From NCBI GenBank assembly GCA_949987565.1, contig OX465102.1:8420512-8484511 (forward strand): a stretch of DNA of 64,000 nucleotides, in the 5' to 3' direction. Made by a program: the position numbers and the translations under genes. Positions 30,051 to 40,020 of the stretch are shown here, piece after piece (position 1 is the stretch's first letter; every line of letters begins with the position of its first letter). Source of the stretch: Luidia sarsii. Taxonomy: Eukaryota; Echinodermata; Asteroidea; Paxillosida; Luidiidae. The notes beneath the pieces are model-generated. The model saw nothing but the letters and a program-made list of their open reading frames with translations, searched no databases and was not told the DNA's origin.

Positions 30051-33000
30051 TTAAGAGGGTTTGTAGCCGTACGGCGTCGTATTGTAATCATTCCTTACGA
30101 CCCTCTTGGTGTACACGACCCTATAATCTTTGGTAGATGGTTTGGTTAAAATTGCTTTGGTCTTGCCATTTCTCACGATTTTGTGGGGGTCCGAGATCCG
30201 AATGGTCTCGGGACCGATTCCTTTTACCATATCGACTACGGAATCAAAATTAATCAGCTGCGAATTTCTAAAGTTCAAAGTAAATCCTCTGACTTTACAG
30301 CACGTCTTACCCGTGTCCAACCGATACGCGTAATTCTTGGGCCCGCCCGACACGAAGGTTTCGATGTAATTGCCTTCTTTGGGTTTGATTTCGTTGGTGA
30401 GATCGCCTAAAAAATCGCCTAAAGGGGGTTTGTATTGTCCGGGCTTGTCCACGTATATGACGCTGTCCGTGTCGTAATACAGAACGGATTCCTGCAACCG
30501 CTCGAGCACGCCGTACAATTTCAGACGAGCGTGCGCCGTGGTGAAGGCGGCAATCACCACGTTGGTCCTAGGATTGGGGTCTACGAATTCTTCTTCGGAT
30601 TCGTATCGAACCTCCGCGATTTCGTGGTTGATAAAATTAATGTCTCGCACCACTTTATCGTCGGCCAGCAGCAGCTCGTACAATTTGGTAGGATCGCTCA
30701 AGACTTCGACCTTTGCCATGTTGACTCTTTGACCAAATTTTCCCCAAAAGGAATTGAGCATGAGTTTAGCCAGCGCTCTTAAGCCAGGATTCTTTTCGAT
30801 TTTAGAAGGTTCCAACCGAAACCACTCCCTCTGAAAATACCGATCGATGTACTCGGCCTTATCGCTCTCGGTCTTGACCCACCCCGGCCATCCCGACGCT
30901 TCGACTTTAAGTTTTAAGAACGTGTTCACGTAATCGGTGAACAGACCGCCTGTCTTGGTCTCGGTGTCGTATTGTTCTCGGCGTTCAAAGTGCCAGACGG
31001 CGTCCATCTTCACGATCCGGTACCCCAAATCGATCGCTTTTTCAAGCTCGATGGATACCCACGTGCCGCACAGCGTTCTTTCTTCGTCCGTATGCCCGCA
31101 GAGGGTCTGTTGTTGGGTTTCTACGCATGTGCGGCAGAGCGGAAAAGTCAATTTACCACACGCGCGATAGGGTAACAAAGGATAGTATAGATTCGTCGGA
31201 GGTAACACGCGACATTTAACGAGACCGTAGTAGTCGGACACGGTCTGAAAGTTCTCCGTTATAATCCTGGGGTGGTAAAGCGGATAGGAGCAGTACTTGT
31301 TTGTGTAGGGATAAAGAGAACAAAAGTCGACGTATTGAATCTTTTCTTCCCCGGTCGCTCGATAAAAGAGTCGCGTGGCGTTAGTGCGCCCTCCATAGAA
31401 CGCTTCTCTTGGATTTAAGGTCGCGCGAGGTCCCGTTATGGCTTCGTCTTGCAGCGCTCGTTTCATGCTGGGGGAAAGGGCCTTAAACGCTGTTTTCCAC
31501 TCGCATTCCCACATCTCGATAAATTGTTTGCAGGTGGATCGCAGGAAGGATTTTCTCTCCTGAGTGCGCGTGTACAATTCGGACATGGGCGTCATCAGGG
31601 TATTATTTACCGTCGCCCCGTTAGGATAACACTTGGTACACCCGTGAAAGTAACAGCCGTTGAACGAGTAAATAATTTCGTTTTCGGCGTCGTACCCGTC
31701 CGCTTTGTATTTGCCGATTTGTTTTTCCCCTCGGTTTCGCGCGTGTTGAATGTAGGTACCCGAGGTCAAGTGCACGTAATGCAGCCATTGCAGCGCAACT
31801 TTGGATTGTCGGTCTTGACAATCGTACCCGCGAGGAGGAATAATAGCGAAGGTATCCGCGCTCAAGAAATTTCGCCTGTAAACTACATTACACGCGGACG
31901 CGATGGTGATGCAGCTCTCGAACGGATCCACGCCAGCGTCCCCTTCGCCCGCAGACGTGACTTTTTTGAAAAGGGTTCGGAACTGAAGGCAGCAACGACT
32001 CAGAATGTCGACGTCGCTGATGCAGTATTTTAGCAGCTCGTCTTGCAACACAAATTGCTTTCCCTTTTCCTTCTCGTACCAGGCGTGAAATTCCGTTCTC
32101 TTGTCCGAACTCATCGCGTCGGGGTCGTAGTATTTCGCGTCGGGATAAGGGCCGGAGTAATTTTGATTTGATTTGGTGTTGAAGAAGTGTGGAAAGAAAC
32201 CCTTGTGCAGTTCCCGTTGACCGAAAGCTTGGGGTAACTTCGCCAGCGCCATGGGTATAAAGTTTACGGAATCGATAATTTTGCGCTTGAAACGAGGAAG
32301 CAAAATGCATTGTATTTTACATCCCGCGTAAATTACCACGGGTACGATCGCATTGTCGTACAGATACCTCAGCAAAAAGTACCCGTCGTACGCTTTTAAA
32401 TTATGCGCCACGGCGATGGAATTTTTGGTGTCTTTCGAGCCAAACAACCAATCGCAAAACTCTTCCTTACACTTTTCCCCCTTGAATATCTTTTGCCGAG
32501 AGTCTGAGCAATGTTTACAGGAGAGAAACGTTCGCTCTTCATCGGACCTATCGGCGCACCTTTCGCAAATCGTGCGAGCGAGGCACAAGTTTGGTTCGTG
32601 AACCCCGTTGTCTTGAGTACACTCAAAATCGAAGAACACGTATTTAGTCACGGCTCGTTTGTTTTTATCTCTGTTTGTTTGTTCGTCGTCGCCCTCCTCT
32701 TCGCTCTCTCCACTACCTTCTGCACCGAGTATATCGATCGGGATCCTACTCTTTTTTCCCGCGCTTTCGATGGGTTTGATAAAGCATTGGTGATCCAGCG
32801 AACGCACTTCTTTGCACACCGAGCAATATGTTCGGGTACATTCGTGTTCCCCACGTTTATCGTTCATATTTCGGTTGACGAAACACTCGCAGCGCTTACA
32901 CCTAAAATAAGTTTGGCACACCGTTTTGTTTTGAATTTGTTTACTCAGATGGTTCTGGAAACATTTTGGGTTTTTAAAATTACGGTTGCGTACCGAACAG

Positions 33001-33806
33001 TGCACCCACGTGTCTATATCTCCGCGTGGACAGCCGGGACAAAAACACAGTTTACAGTCGTCTACGCATCGCGTGTGTTTATCTTTAGAATTGTAACCTA
33101 CGTGACAAGCGTCGCAAAAGTACCCCCTGCTTAAAAAGGCCTTCATCGACGTAATTAAATCATAAGGGTTGTCGTGAAAGAACAGATAAATCGTGCGCGG
33201 TCTAACGGGCCCTTTGAAAATGGCGGCGTTCAAGTGATCCACCGACAACACCACGATGCGATAGTCGGGTAAGACGTCCTGAAATTTCTGGATTTCCTCC
33301 AGGCCGCACGGCCCTTCCTTTACACTCGCCTTAGCGTGTAAATCCCTGGCGAGGTATTCTTGGTCTTTACGACTCTGCTTTATATTTCTTAATTTAGGAT
33401 GATTTTCTTTGATCGCTATCCCAGTCACAATCGCGCGGGCGCAACACAGTTGTGTTTCCGCATCTTTAATTTGAATAATGGACAGCTTATCGTTTAACAT
33501 ATCCTGAATCTTTACCACGCCATGAGTTTGGGTCTTTCCGCCTTTTTGTACCCTCATGTGAACGAAGTGAATGTCAACCCTATCGTCCAATCGAATCTGT
33601 TGATAAGACTGCAACACTTGTTCGATCCGAGCCAAAAATCTCTCGACCGTGAGTTCATCGACTCGTAAAAAAGGCAGAGCGATAGGAAAACTCAAGTAAG
33701 TCGACTGGAACACCAACCTTACTCGGTCTTTACCGGGGAGACCCTCCGTCAATCTATCTAAAAGGTAGTGTTGTACATCGTCTAGAGCTGGCGGCAAAAG
33801 ACTCAT
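30051..33806 (-). CDS. Protein-primed family B DNA polymerase (element 2)
   Basis: 1251 codons without a break. N-terminal 350 residues hold paired Cys motifs (CDACHVGY, CKLCFCPGC, CKRCECFV, CSVCKEV). The exonuclease begins with FFDFECTQDN (about 395) and continues with a SIAVAHNLKAYDGYF motif. Polymerase motif A is FCSLYPYTNKY (about 860), motif B is LMLNSFWGKFGQ (about 1040) and motif C is LYYDTDSVIYV (about 1130). It would replicate the linear element by protein priming and proofread. The ATG at 33,806 is the only in-frame ATG before the block end. Length is at the high end for Polintons. It is a different type from the C2H2-finger PolB of element 1. Confidence 0.93.
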   Translation of the reverse strand: MSLLPPALDDVQHYLLDRLTEGLPGKDRVRLVFQSTYLSFPIALPFLRVDELTVERFLARIEQVLQSYQQIRLDDRVDIHFVHMRVQKGGKTQTHGVVKIQDMLNDKLSIIQIKDAETQLCCARAIVTGIAIKENHPKLRNIKQSRKDQEYLARDLHAKASVKEGPCGLEEIQKFQDVLPDYRIVVLSVDHLNAAIFKGPVRPRTIYLFFHDNPYDLITSMKAFLSRGYFCDACHVGYNSKDKHTRCVDDCKLCFCPGCPRGDIDTWVHCSVRNRNFKNPKCFQNHLSKQIQNKTVCQTYFRCKRCECFVNRNMNDKRGEHECTRTYCSVCKEVRSLDHQCFIKPIESAGKKSRIPIDILGAEGSGESEEEGDDEQTNRDKNKRAVTKYVFFDFECTQDNGVHEPNLCLARTICERCADRSDEERTFLSCKHCSDSRQKIFKGEKCKEEFCDWLFGSKDTKNSIAVAHNLKAYDGYFLLRYLYDNAIVPVVIYAGCKIQCILLPRFKRKIIDSVNFIPMALAKLPQAFGQRELHKGFFPHFFNTKSNQNYSGPYPDAKYYDPDAMSSDKRTEFHAWYEKEKGKQFVLQDELLKYCISDVDILSRCCLQFRTLFKKVTSAGEGDAGVDPFESCITIASACNVVYRRNFLSADTFAIIPPRGYDCQDRQSKVALQWLHYVHLTSGTYIQHARNRGEKQIGKYKADGYDAENEIIYSFNGCYFHGCTKCYPNGATVNNTLMTPMSELYTRTQERKSFLRSTCKQFIEMWECEWKTAFKALSPSMKRALQDEAITGPRATLNPREAFYGGRTNATRLFYRATGEEKIQYVDFCSLYPYTNKYCSYPLYHPRIITENFQTVSDYYGLVKCRVLPPTNLYYPLLPYRACGKLTFPLCRTCVETQQQTLCGHTDEERTLCGTWVSIELEKAIDLGYRIVKMDAVWHFERREQYDTETKTGGLFTDYVNTFLKLKVEASGWPGWVKTESDKAEYIDRYFQREWFRLEPSKIEKNPGLRALAKLMLNSFWGKFGQRVNMAKVEVLSDPTKLYELLLADDKVVRDINFINHEIAEVRYESEEEFVDPNPRTNVVIAAFTTAHARLKLYGVLERLQESVLYYDTDSVIYVDKPGQYKPPLGDFLGDLTNEIKPKEGNYIETFVSGGPKNYAYRLDTGKTCCKVRGFTLNFRNSQLINFDSVVDMVKGIGPETIRISDPHKIVRNGKTKAILTKPSTKDYRVVYTKRVVRNDYNTTPYGYKPS

Positions 33807-33815
33807 TTAAGGATA

Positions 33816-33968
33816 CTTACTTCGTGAATGAGGTATGCCAATCAATACTACAACAATCATGTTAATTCTCCTCTTGCCTTTGTAAAAATAAATTTCTTGG
33901 ATTAGACCATCCACTGTGTCAGTTTGTCAATATTTGCTTAATTCTTCATTGTTTCCGTCTCCAAACAG
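33816..33968. other. Boundary between element 2 and host DNA
   Basis: Sequence turns abruptly from the CpG-rich element to AT-rich host style within this stretch. A pyrimidine-rich tract ending TTTCCGTCTCCAAACAG at 33,968 is a splice acceptor for the next exon. I found no inverted repeat matching the left side of element 2. Confidence 0.5.
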
Positions 33969-35213
33969 ATTGATACTTTCCTAGCTTCCTATAGTGCATT
34001 CTATGGGAAGTCACCCAAGAGGCTTCGCGAATTGAAGGAGTTGGCTGACTTTCTGGAGGAGGATGTGGTGAAACCAGCAAGAGCAGACGGCACACGATGG
34101 GTGGATCATCGCAAGCGTGCTCTTGTGGCCCTGGCCAAAAATTATCCCACGGTCGTAGCACACCTGAATGAAGTCGCAAGTCAGCAACGTCCAGACATCA
34201 AGAAGGAGGATGCTGCAAAGGCCAAAGGGTGGTTAAAGAAGATCCAGACTTTTAAGTTTGTCTGGCATACAGCTCTCTACACAGATTTGCTGACAGAAGT
34301 GTCCTCCCTTTCAGTCCTCTTTCAACGGGACAGTGTTAACTTACCTGATGTGGTGGATGGCGTTAAAATGACACAGCAGGTGCTTGGTGAGATGATGACT
34401 TGTGATGGGCCCAAGGTATCTGATGTAAGAGCACAAATGGAGGGTGGCACTATGTACAAAGGAGTAAACCTCACCCAAGTCGAGAAAGTGGACGCCAACT
34501 GTGCAACGTGGAAGAAGGATCTTATTGAGCCTATTCTCCAATGCCTAAAGGTCCGGTTTGACAGCTTCACCCAAGATGAAGTGCTCAATGCTGTTTTGTC
34601 GCTTGATCCTAAAAACTGGCCCGAGAATTTCACTGGTCATGGTGATGAGGAGGTAAACAAATTACTGACCCACTTCCAGCCAGTCCTCTTAAGAAACAAC
34701 TGTGACCTAGAGGAAGTTGTCCCAGAGTGGCGTCGATTGAAGAGAATCATCAGAAAGTACTATCAAGCCATACCATGGAATCGTCTTTGGGAGAGAGTAC
34801 ATTCTGAGAGGCGGGATGACTTTCCAAACATCCTGCATCTGATCGAAATCGTTCAAGTCATCCCTCTAGCGACGGCCAAGGTTGAGAGGGCATTTTCCGT
34901 GATGGGCAGGGCCAAGAGCGATTGGCGGGTGAATCTAGACACCTTAACTCTGGATGACCTTCTTCAGATATCTCTGGAAGGGCCAGCAGAAGAGGCCTTT
35001 AAGGCAGATGCTGCTGTCACATCATGGTGGAAGGCTGGGAAGCAGGCACGTCGTCCTCATACGAGACCTTACGGTAAGAGATCAGCAGACTCAGCAGAAA
35101 TGCCACCTAAAGAGAGAAACATTGAGAATGAAGCTGAACGCGAAGTCATTGGATCAGACAAAGAAGATCAAGGAGAAGATGTTGAAAAAGATATGGAACT
35201 GGAAGAGGACTGA
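33969..35213 (+). CDS. Terminal exon of a ZNF862/hAT-transposase-like gene
   Basis: About 414 codons open from the acceptor at 33,968. The segment DGTRWVDHRKRALVALAKNY fits the mid-hAT region. The C-terminal hAT dimerisation domain is clear: VIPLATAKVERAFSVMGRAK, then a Trp-Arg-x-Asn-Leu and DDLLQISLEGP. The tail is acidic and lysine-rich. hAT-derived genes of this ZNF862-like type are common in deuterostomes, either as transposons or domesticated genes. Upstream exons (zinc finger, first catalytic part) are not next to it; element 2 occupies the space. No upstream exon of this gene was found left of 19.7 kb. The frame is intact. Confidence 0.7.
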   Translation: MDTFLASYSAFYGKSPKRLRELKELADFLEEDVVKPARADGTRWVDHRKRALVALAKNYPTVVAHLNEVASQQRPDIKKEDAAKAKGWLKKIQTFKFVWHTALYTDLLTEVSSLSVLFQRDSVNLPDVVDGVKMTQQVLGEMMTCDGPKVSDVRAQMEGGTMYKGVNLTQVEKVDANCATWKKDLIEPILQCLKVRFDSFTQDEVLNAVLSLDPKNWPENFTGHGDEEVNKLLTHFQPVLLRNNCDLEEVVPEWRRLKRIIRKYYQAIPWNRLWERVHSERRDDFPNILHLIEIVQVIPLATAKVERAFSVMGRAKSDWRVNLDTLTLDDLLQISLEGPAEEAFKADAAVTSWWKAGKQARRPHTRPYGKRSADSAEMPPKERNIENEAEREVIGSDKEDQGEDVEKDMELEED

Positions 35214-37869
35214 CAGAGAAGTAATTTGCAATAGGGTTTTCATTTTCAATGGACTGCAGCGGTTCAAGGATGGACACAGTTTGTCTTTTAGTGCAACGTC
35301 ATTAAAGTATTTATATTTCATTTGTCTATAAAGTATTGTTTTACCTCAGTTTCAAGTGAAATGTTGTTTCACTAGTTTGTCTTTCTTTCTTCAAGTGTGC
35401 ATTCAAAACATTGATGTACTTTTCTGTCACTGCTTTCACAATTTATTTCTGGGCCTTTCCAGATCATGTACATTCCAACTCGCCAAGCAATTGCCAAATA
35501 CATGTATAACTTTAACCTAGTAAAGGAAAAATACTTCATGTACTCTGTCAGTTTTGATTGTAGACATCAAAGTAGGTCACTACTTCACTTGAGATAGTTT
35601 ATTGAAAATGATTTTGTCTCTTGTTTATACGTAAAGTGGTTTACAGTACACTGAATTATTATTAAAATTAGCTGACATCTAGTTCATCTTTCATTTAATC
35701 ACACAATTCAATGCACAGTCTTGCCAGGACATTGCCTTCCTTGCCCTGCAATTTTTATCAGTGTGTTTTGTTTTCAGTCAAATTAGGTGCCTTAACAAGT
35801 TGAGAAAAACTATGTTATATAATATGGTACCATTATTTCATAGCCAAATAGCCTGCTAATTGCCAAGGATAACTGAAGTGGGAACTCCTCCTTTTATTTG
35901 TTTTACAGATGATATCAGATCTCCACTTGAATTCCCTAAAACCAATTGACAATTTGTTGATGTCATTGTCATTATGTTTATAGTAAGTAGTTGTTAATGC
36001 CTTCTGAAGAAGTGTGTGACTTTATACTGCATATTCTATTCTTACCAAAGCCTAAATATTAAAACCTTTAAGTTATTGTTGCAGTTGCAATGAAACGCAA
36101 TACATGAAATACTTTTTGCCTGGGAATAAACACTGAAACGGTAAACAAGTTATTGTTGTGAACTCAGGGATTGAATAGATTAGTAGATAACTGCCAGATA
36201 GATGTGTTACTGTGTTTGAGACTAAGTATTATTAAATGCACATAGTACTTACCGGTACTTGCTTCGGGTTTTTCCAAAGCTCCAAGCGGGAAGAGGCAAG
36301 AGCACTTTCACCTCAAGTGGACTCATTTATGTGTGTAAATGAATGTGCTTTTCCATTTATTGAGACTTGACTGACTTGAGAATGAGTGTGGTGGAAGAAA
36401 TATGAATGTCGTCTTCTAATGACTGTGGACCAAAATTGGAAAGCTGGCCTGCAGTGCCTACTGTCATGAAATGTTCTGTAACTTTCCTGTGATCGTTGTG
36501 AAATGTGTGAACATATTTTGTTATTATGACAACCGAACAGTTGAACAAAATAAGATCCTTGTAACAAGTTTTAGTTACATCATCACTCATTGTCTCATTA
36601 AACCAAAATTAAAACAACTTAATGGTAAAGAAATCATGAATGTCTGCAATACTTGACACTTTGCTTGAAACATATAACTAGGTAAAAGCTATAAACCATT
36701 AAAAAAAAAATTCTTAAAAAAAGCCCCCCTAAGCTCCAAAATAGCCACCGCGAAATAATTAAGGGTGGCTATTTTAAGATGGGAAAATCTGAAAAGAGCC
36801 CCCGTGAAAAAAAAAGTATTTTTTACGGGAAGGGAGTGAACTTAGGGTAATCTGTCCCCATCACTCGCTCTATCCTATTCATCACAGAAAACCAACACCC
36901 TCTTCAATTGTTTTCTGTCGTGTAATTTATTTAGTTTTTTACAAATGTTGGCTGCTGACTTAATTGCAGAACACATTATACATGTAACATCATGATATCT
37001 GAACTGGAGTGTATGTATATCATATTTGATTTGAGTCTAGACCTGACCGCATTGGCTATAGATACATGTACTGAGTGTACAACTCTTTCTGCTTCCTTTG
37101 TGTTCAAGCTTTAAAGTGCAGCGTACTGCTAGTAATTTCAGACATCAAAATGCAATTTTATTTTGGGGTATCATTATGCTCATGAAGCCATTGTGTATGT
37201 AAAGAAGGTACAATGTACAGAGCAGCCAAGGGCCCAGAATTTACCTTTAAGAGTCCCAGTTGGATCCAGAGTGATGTGGAATTGTGACAGTTTGTACATA
37301 TAATTAAAAAAAACCTGTTATAAGGATTTTCAACTTTGAAAAATGGTGGCAATACAACCATGTTTAATGCATGATTTTATGCATAAAGTCCATGCAGGCT
37401 ACATGTATATTAAGCTACATGTATTGTCATTTGTGTACAACAGAGGGCCATTAAATCTATTGGACTTGTATTTTTAACAATCCTACAGTGTTTTGGAACT
37501 GTCTAACAATGTGAATTTTGTGGATTTAGTATCCCCTAGGTTTCTTCAGGTATAAAGAAATTACAGGAATAATGATGCGTGTGCACCTTTAATTGTCATT
37601 AGCGCTAAACTGCAGGTTTCTGGAAATGCTAACATTAAAATTTGTTTTCGCTGGGCGTGGGCATTTCCCTGCAGCTGCCACACTTGCACCACCTTCGCTG
37701 GTTATCTAAATGAAACTGTTCTCACGCAATGCATTTTTTTGTGATCTTTTCATTTTTCACTGACCTTATAGTGTTATACTCATGTCATGAGCCTCATGAA
37801 TACAAATATCTTTGATTAATCAAACAATTTGCACAATTAATTTGATTAAAATCTACAATCAAAACCGGT
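35214..37869. other. No gene recognised; 3' flank of the hAT-type gene
   Basis: AT-rich (including long A-runs at 36,690-36,720). Several ATTAAA/AATAAA words follow the stop, for example near 35,300, and could end the transcript. ORFs here are short and unlike coding DNA. Confidence 0.45.
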
Positions 37870-37872
37870 AAA

Positions 37873-38215
37873 ATGGACACCCCTGTTGGGTATCGCTTCA
37901 ATTTCCCTGATCATTTGATATCAAATATGAGTGTACTGGGCATAGAATCCCTTGGTCACCGTAGTAATGCTGTCAGTCTTAGCCGTGAGAAAATGTGGAT
38001 GAAGCGTCTTCGGACTATTCAACCACATGGTCTCAACATCCAGGAGTGTAATGACTAACACCATGCAGCTTTCTGATAATCCTTCTCTCTTTGATCTTTC
38101 CCCCTCATCTCACTAATCCCTACCCTACTCCTTGCCCTTCCCTTTGATCTCTCCCTACCAGCTTTACTCTTCGTAAGCAGTTTGCAACATTTTTGTATAT
38201 CACTTTAATTGATTA
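37873..38215 (+). mobile_element. Penelope-like element fragment (ORF tail and 3' end)
   Basis: The plus frame 37,873-38,058 begins MDTPVGYRFNFPDHLISNMS and matches the last 61 codons of the complete Penelope ORF at 50,851-53,514, with a handful of changes. Its 3' region continues with the CTTTGATCTTTCCCC and GTAAGCAGTTTGCAAC words, reaching the start of the next tandem unit. A short dead fragment in the orientation opposite to the full copy. Confidence 0.8.
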
Positions 38216-38546
38216 AAATCCGTCGGTGTACGGCTAATGTCTGAGGGGGAATCCCCCCCTCACACCAAAAAAAGGCTTGATTCTCTTTACCAGAATAAAA
38301 AAGAGATGAAAAATATAAAGTGTCAGGGGTGAGATTTCTCATGATTTTTCACGATTTCAAGATTTTTTTGCAAGAATTTCAAGATATTGGGTGAGATATC
38401 TTCAAAAGTTTCAAAAGATTTTGGGTCCTTCAAAAATGAACTCGGCATTTCTGCAGTCAAATACTCTCCTTTTAGTTGTAATGGCCATATTTCTTTTTCC
38501 CTGCTAACTGCTAACTGACTAAAATGACCTGGAATACAAGGTTAGA

Positions 38547-38865
38547 GGGCCTGACGTTATGATCCTAGCAGGACCTTTCTCAAAGGCAAAGTGACAAGGA
38601 CATTATACAGACAGTCAGGGGAAGGAAAGCCCTGAAACACATGACAGAGGAAGGACAAAAGAGAAGGGAGTGGGGTGCAATAGTGCAGACATTTTATCCA
38701 CAGTTTCTCCCTATCAAGGAGATGGGCGAGAGACTGTTTTTGTTAGTTTTCCCTTTGATCTCACCTTCCTTCTTGTGTACGGTACTCCCGCATCCCACTC
38801 CCTTCCCTTTTGTCCTTACTCTGTCACATGTGTGTCAGGGCTTTCCTTCCCCTGACTGTCTGTAA
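38547..38865. mobile_element. Penelope pseudo-LTR fragments in inverted arrangement
   Basis: 38,547-38,600 matches the pseudo-LTR start (GGGCCTGACGTTATGATCC and CTTTCTCAAAGGCAAAGTGA). 38,750-38,830 carries the CTTTGATCTCACC-type tail in opposite sense. Between them ACAGTCAGGGGAAGGAAAGC (about 38,611) is inverted at about 38,837-38,858. The segment is thus a head-to-head relic about 320 bases long. Confidence 0.6.
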
Positions 38866-39140
38866 GACGGCCACTGTCCTGCCAGGATGGAAAGTCAATT
38901 CCCAGTTTGGTCGACAATGATGCAATTTTCTCGTGCACTTTTCAGCAATGCTGAATATCTCTTTTAATGGTTCGCTGATTTTTCATTATCATCCAATCTC
39001 ACCCTTGAAGTTGACAAATAGTACAATTGTGAGCCATGAACATTTTGTGGAATAACTTGAGTAACTAAATTGGAGGAATTTACACAATTTATGCATTCAA
39101 TGAAATGACACAGTAGTGGCATTTGATTTCAATTAATTAC

Positions 39141-39257
39141 CTTTATTTCATCGTCCACGAAACGATTAGGAGGAGCTGTATTAGGCAGGCCATCTTGAGT
39201 ACATTCAGACTCGGTATTTCTGTCATCTGCGTCACTGTCAGTGTCAGACTCGGAATC
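39141..39257 (-). CDS. Candidate internal exon of an unknown host gene
   Basis: On minus, TTGCATTAG (acceptor) precedes 117 bases (39 codons, phase 0 both sides) followed by GTAATT (donor). The peptide is acidic: DSESDTDSDADDRNTESECT followed by a Pro/Asn-rich segment. Acidic Asp/Ser exons of this sort are common in nuclear proteins. No neighbouring exon was recognised, so the gene is unknown. Confidence 0.35.
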
Positions 39258-39346
39258 CTAATGCAAGAGTTAAAAAATTGGTTTGAATAAGTCGAACTGT
39301 AGGGCTCGAATACCTTGCAGCATTCCAATCGCATTATGGTCACCAG

Positions 39347-39553
39347 TGTTGCAAACTGCTTACTAACTCAATTTACCAAAATGTAAATCTTAAAATTTAG
39401 TGGGCCTGACGTTTCGATCGTAGCAGGACCTTTCTCAAAGGCAGAGTGACAAGGACAAAACAGATACATGTACACAAAGGAAAGGGAGAGAGAGTGAATA
39501 GGACACGGATGAGAAACAAAGGACAAATAGTGAAGCTGGTAGGGAGAGATCAA
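39347..39553 (-). mobile_element. Penelope pseudo-LTR fragment
   Basis: Starts GTTGCAAACTGCTTACTAAC and continues through AAAATTTAGTGGGCCTGACG, CAGGACCTTTCTCAAAGGC and the purine-rich GAGAGTGAATAGGACACGG, matching the junction of the tandem Penelope copies at 53,670-53,880. A short relic without ORF. Confidence 0.75.
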
Positions 39554-39805
39554 AATACAGTGTGTACAGTACTTGCAGACACACGCATGCAACAGCCGTT
39601 GAGAAAGAGCGTGCGTTATCTCTGCCGGAGGCGAATAGACGTCCTACAAAAATTGTCGGACTTTCATTCCGGGAGGCGAATGGAAGTGACACTTGACATA
39701 TTTTGGTGAAAACAATCTCAGTGCCAGCAAAAATCATGGATTTCACTTGCAATTCCGGTCCTCAAACTTCATTAAGTGTAAAATAAAGAAATTGTTTTCT
39801 TTTCC

Positions 39806-40020
39806 ATGAAGAATTTGGAATTTTGTTTTATGCCAGTTGATTTCACGGGGAAAAAAGGAAAAAAGGAGCATCTCATTATTTCAAAATTACTCTCACCGTG
39901 TTACGAACAGGTTAAAAACCACATCAAGGGCCTACTAGATAATGGTTTGGTGACTGAAAGTCATAGCCCCTATGCAGCACCCATTGTACTTGTTAGGAAG
40001 AAAGATGTGTGTTCGTCGCT
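39806..40020 (+). pseudogene. Ty3/gypsy reverse transcriptase fragment (fingers)
   Basis: The frame contains YEQVKNHIKGLLDNGLVTES followed by HSPYAAPIVLVRKKD, the conserved start of gypsy-type reverse transcriptase. Similarity stops at about 40,010, where unrelated host sequence begins. No catalytic Asp pair is present. A short truncated remnant. Confidence 0.7.

Larger units (their letters stand above)
19720..33815. mobile_element. Polinton/Maverick (adintovirus-like) element 2
   Basis: One block of about 14 kb carries protein-primed PolB, retroviral-type integrase with chromodomain, packaging ATPase, adenovirus-type protease, penton-like and major capsid proteins and small virion proteins. 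That is the full core set of a Polinton/adintovirus. The plus-strand block (21.76-27.59 kb) converges on the minus-strand block (27.97-33.81 kb). Base composition is more GC- and CpG-rich than the flanks. PolB, integrase, penton and protease frames are open; the major capsid, ATPase and small basic genes are broken. I could not find terminal inverted repeats. The right edge lies within about 150 bases of the PolB start, and the left edge is uncertain (19.7-21.7 kb). Confidence 0.85.

Noticed and set aside
32511..33134. 207-codon plus ORF inside PolB
   Set aside because: It is the antisense shadow of the 1251-codon polymerase.
33800..33960. Terminal inverted repeat of element 2
   Set aside because: I compared this edge by eye with 19.7-21.7 kb and saw no match longer than chance. 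The ends may be deleted.
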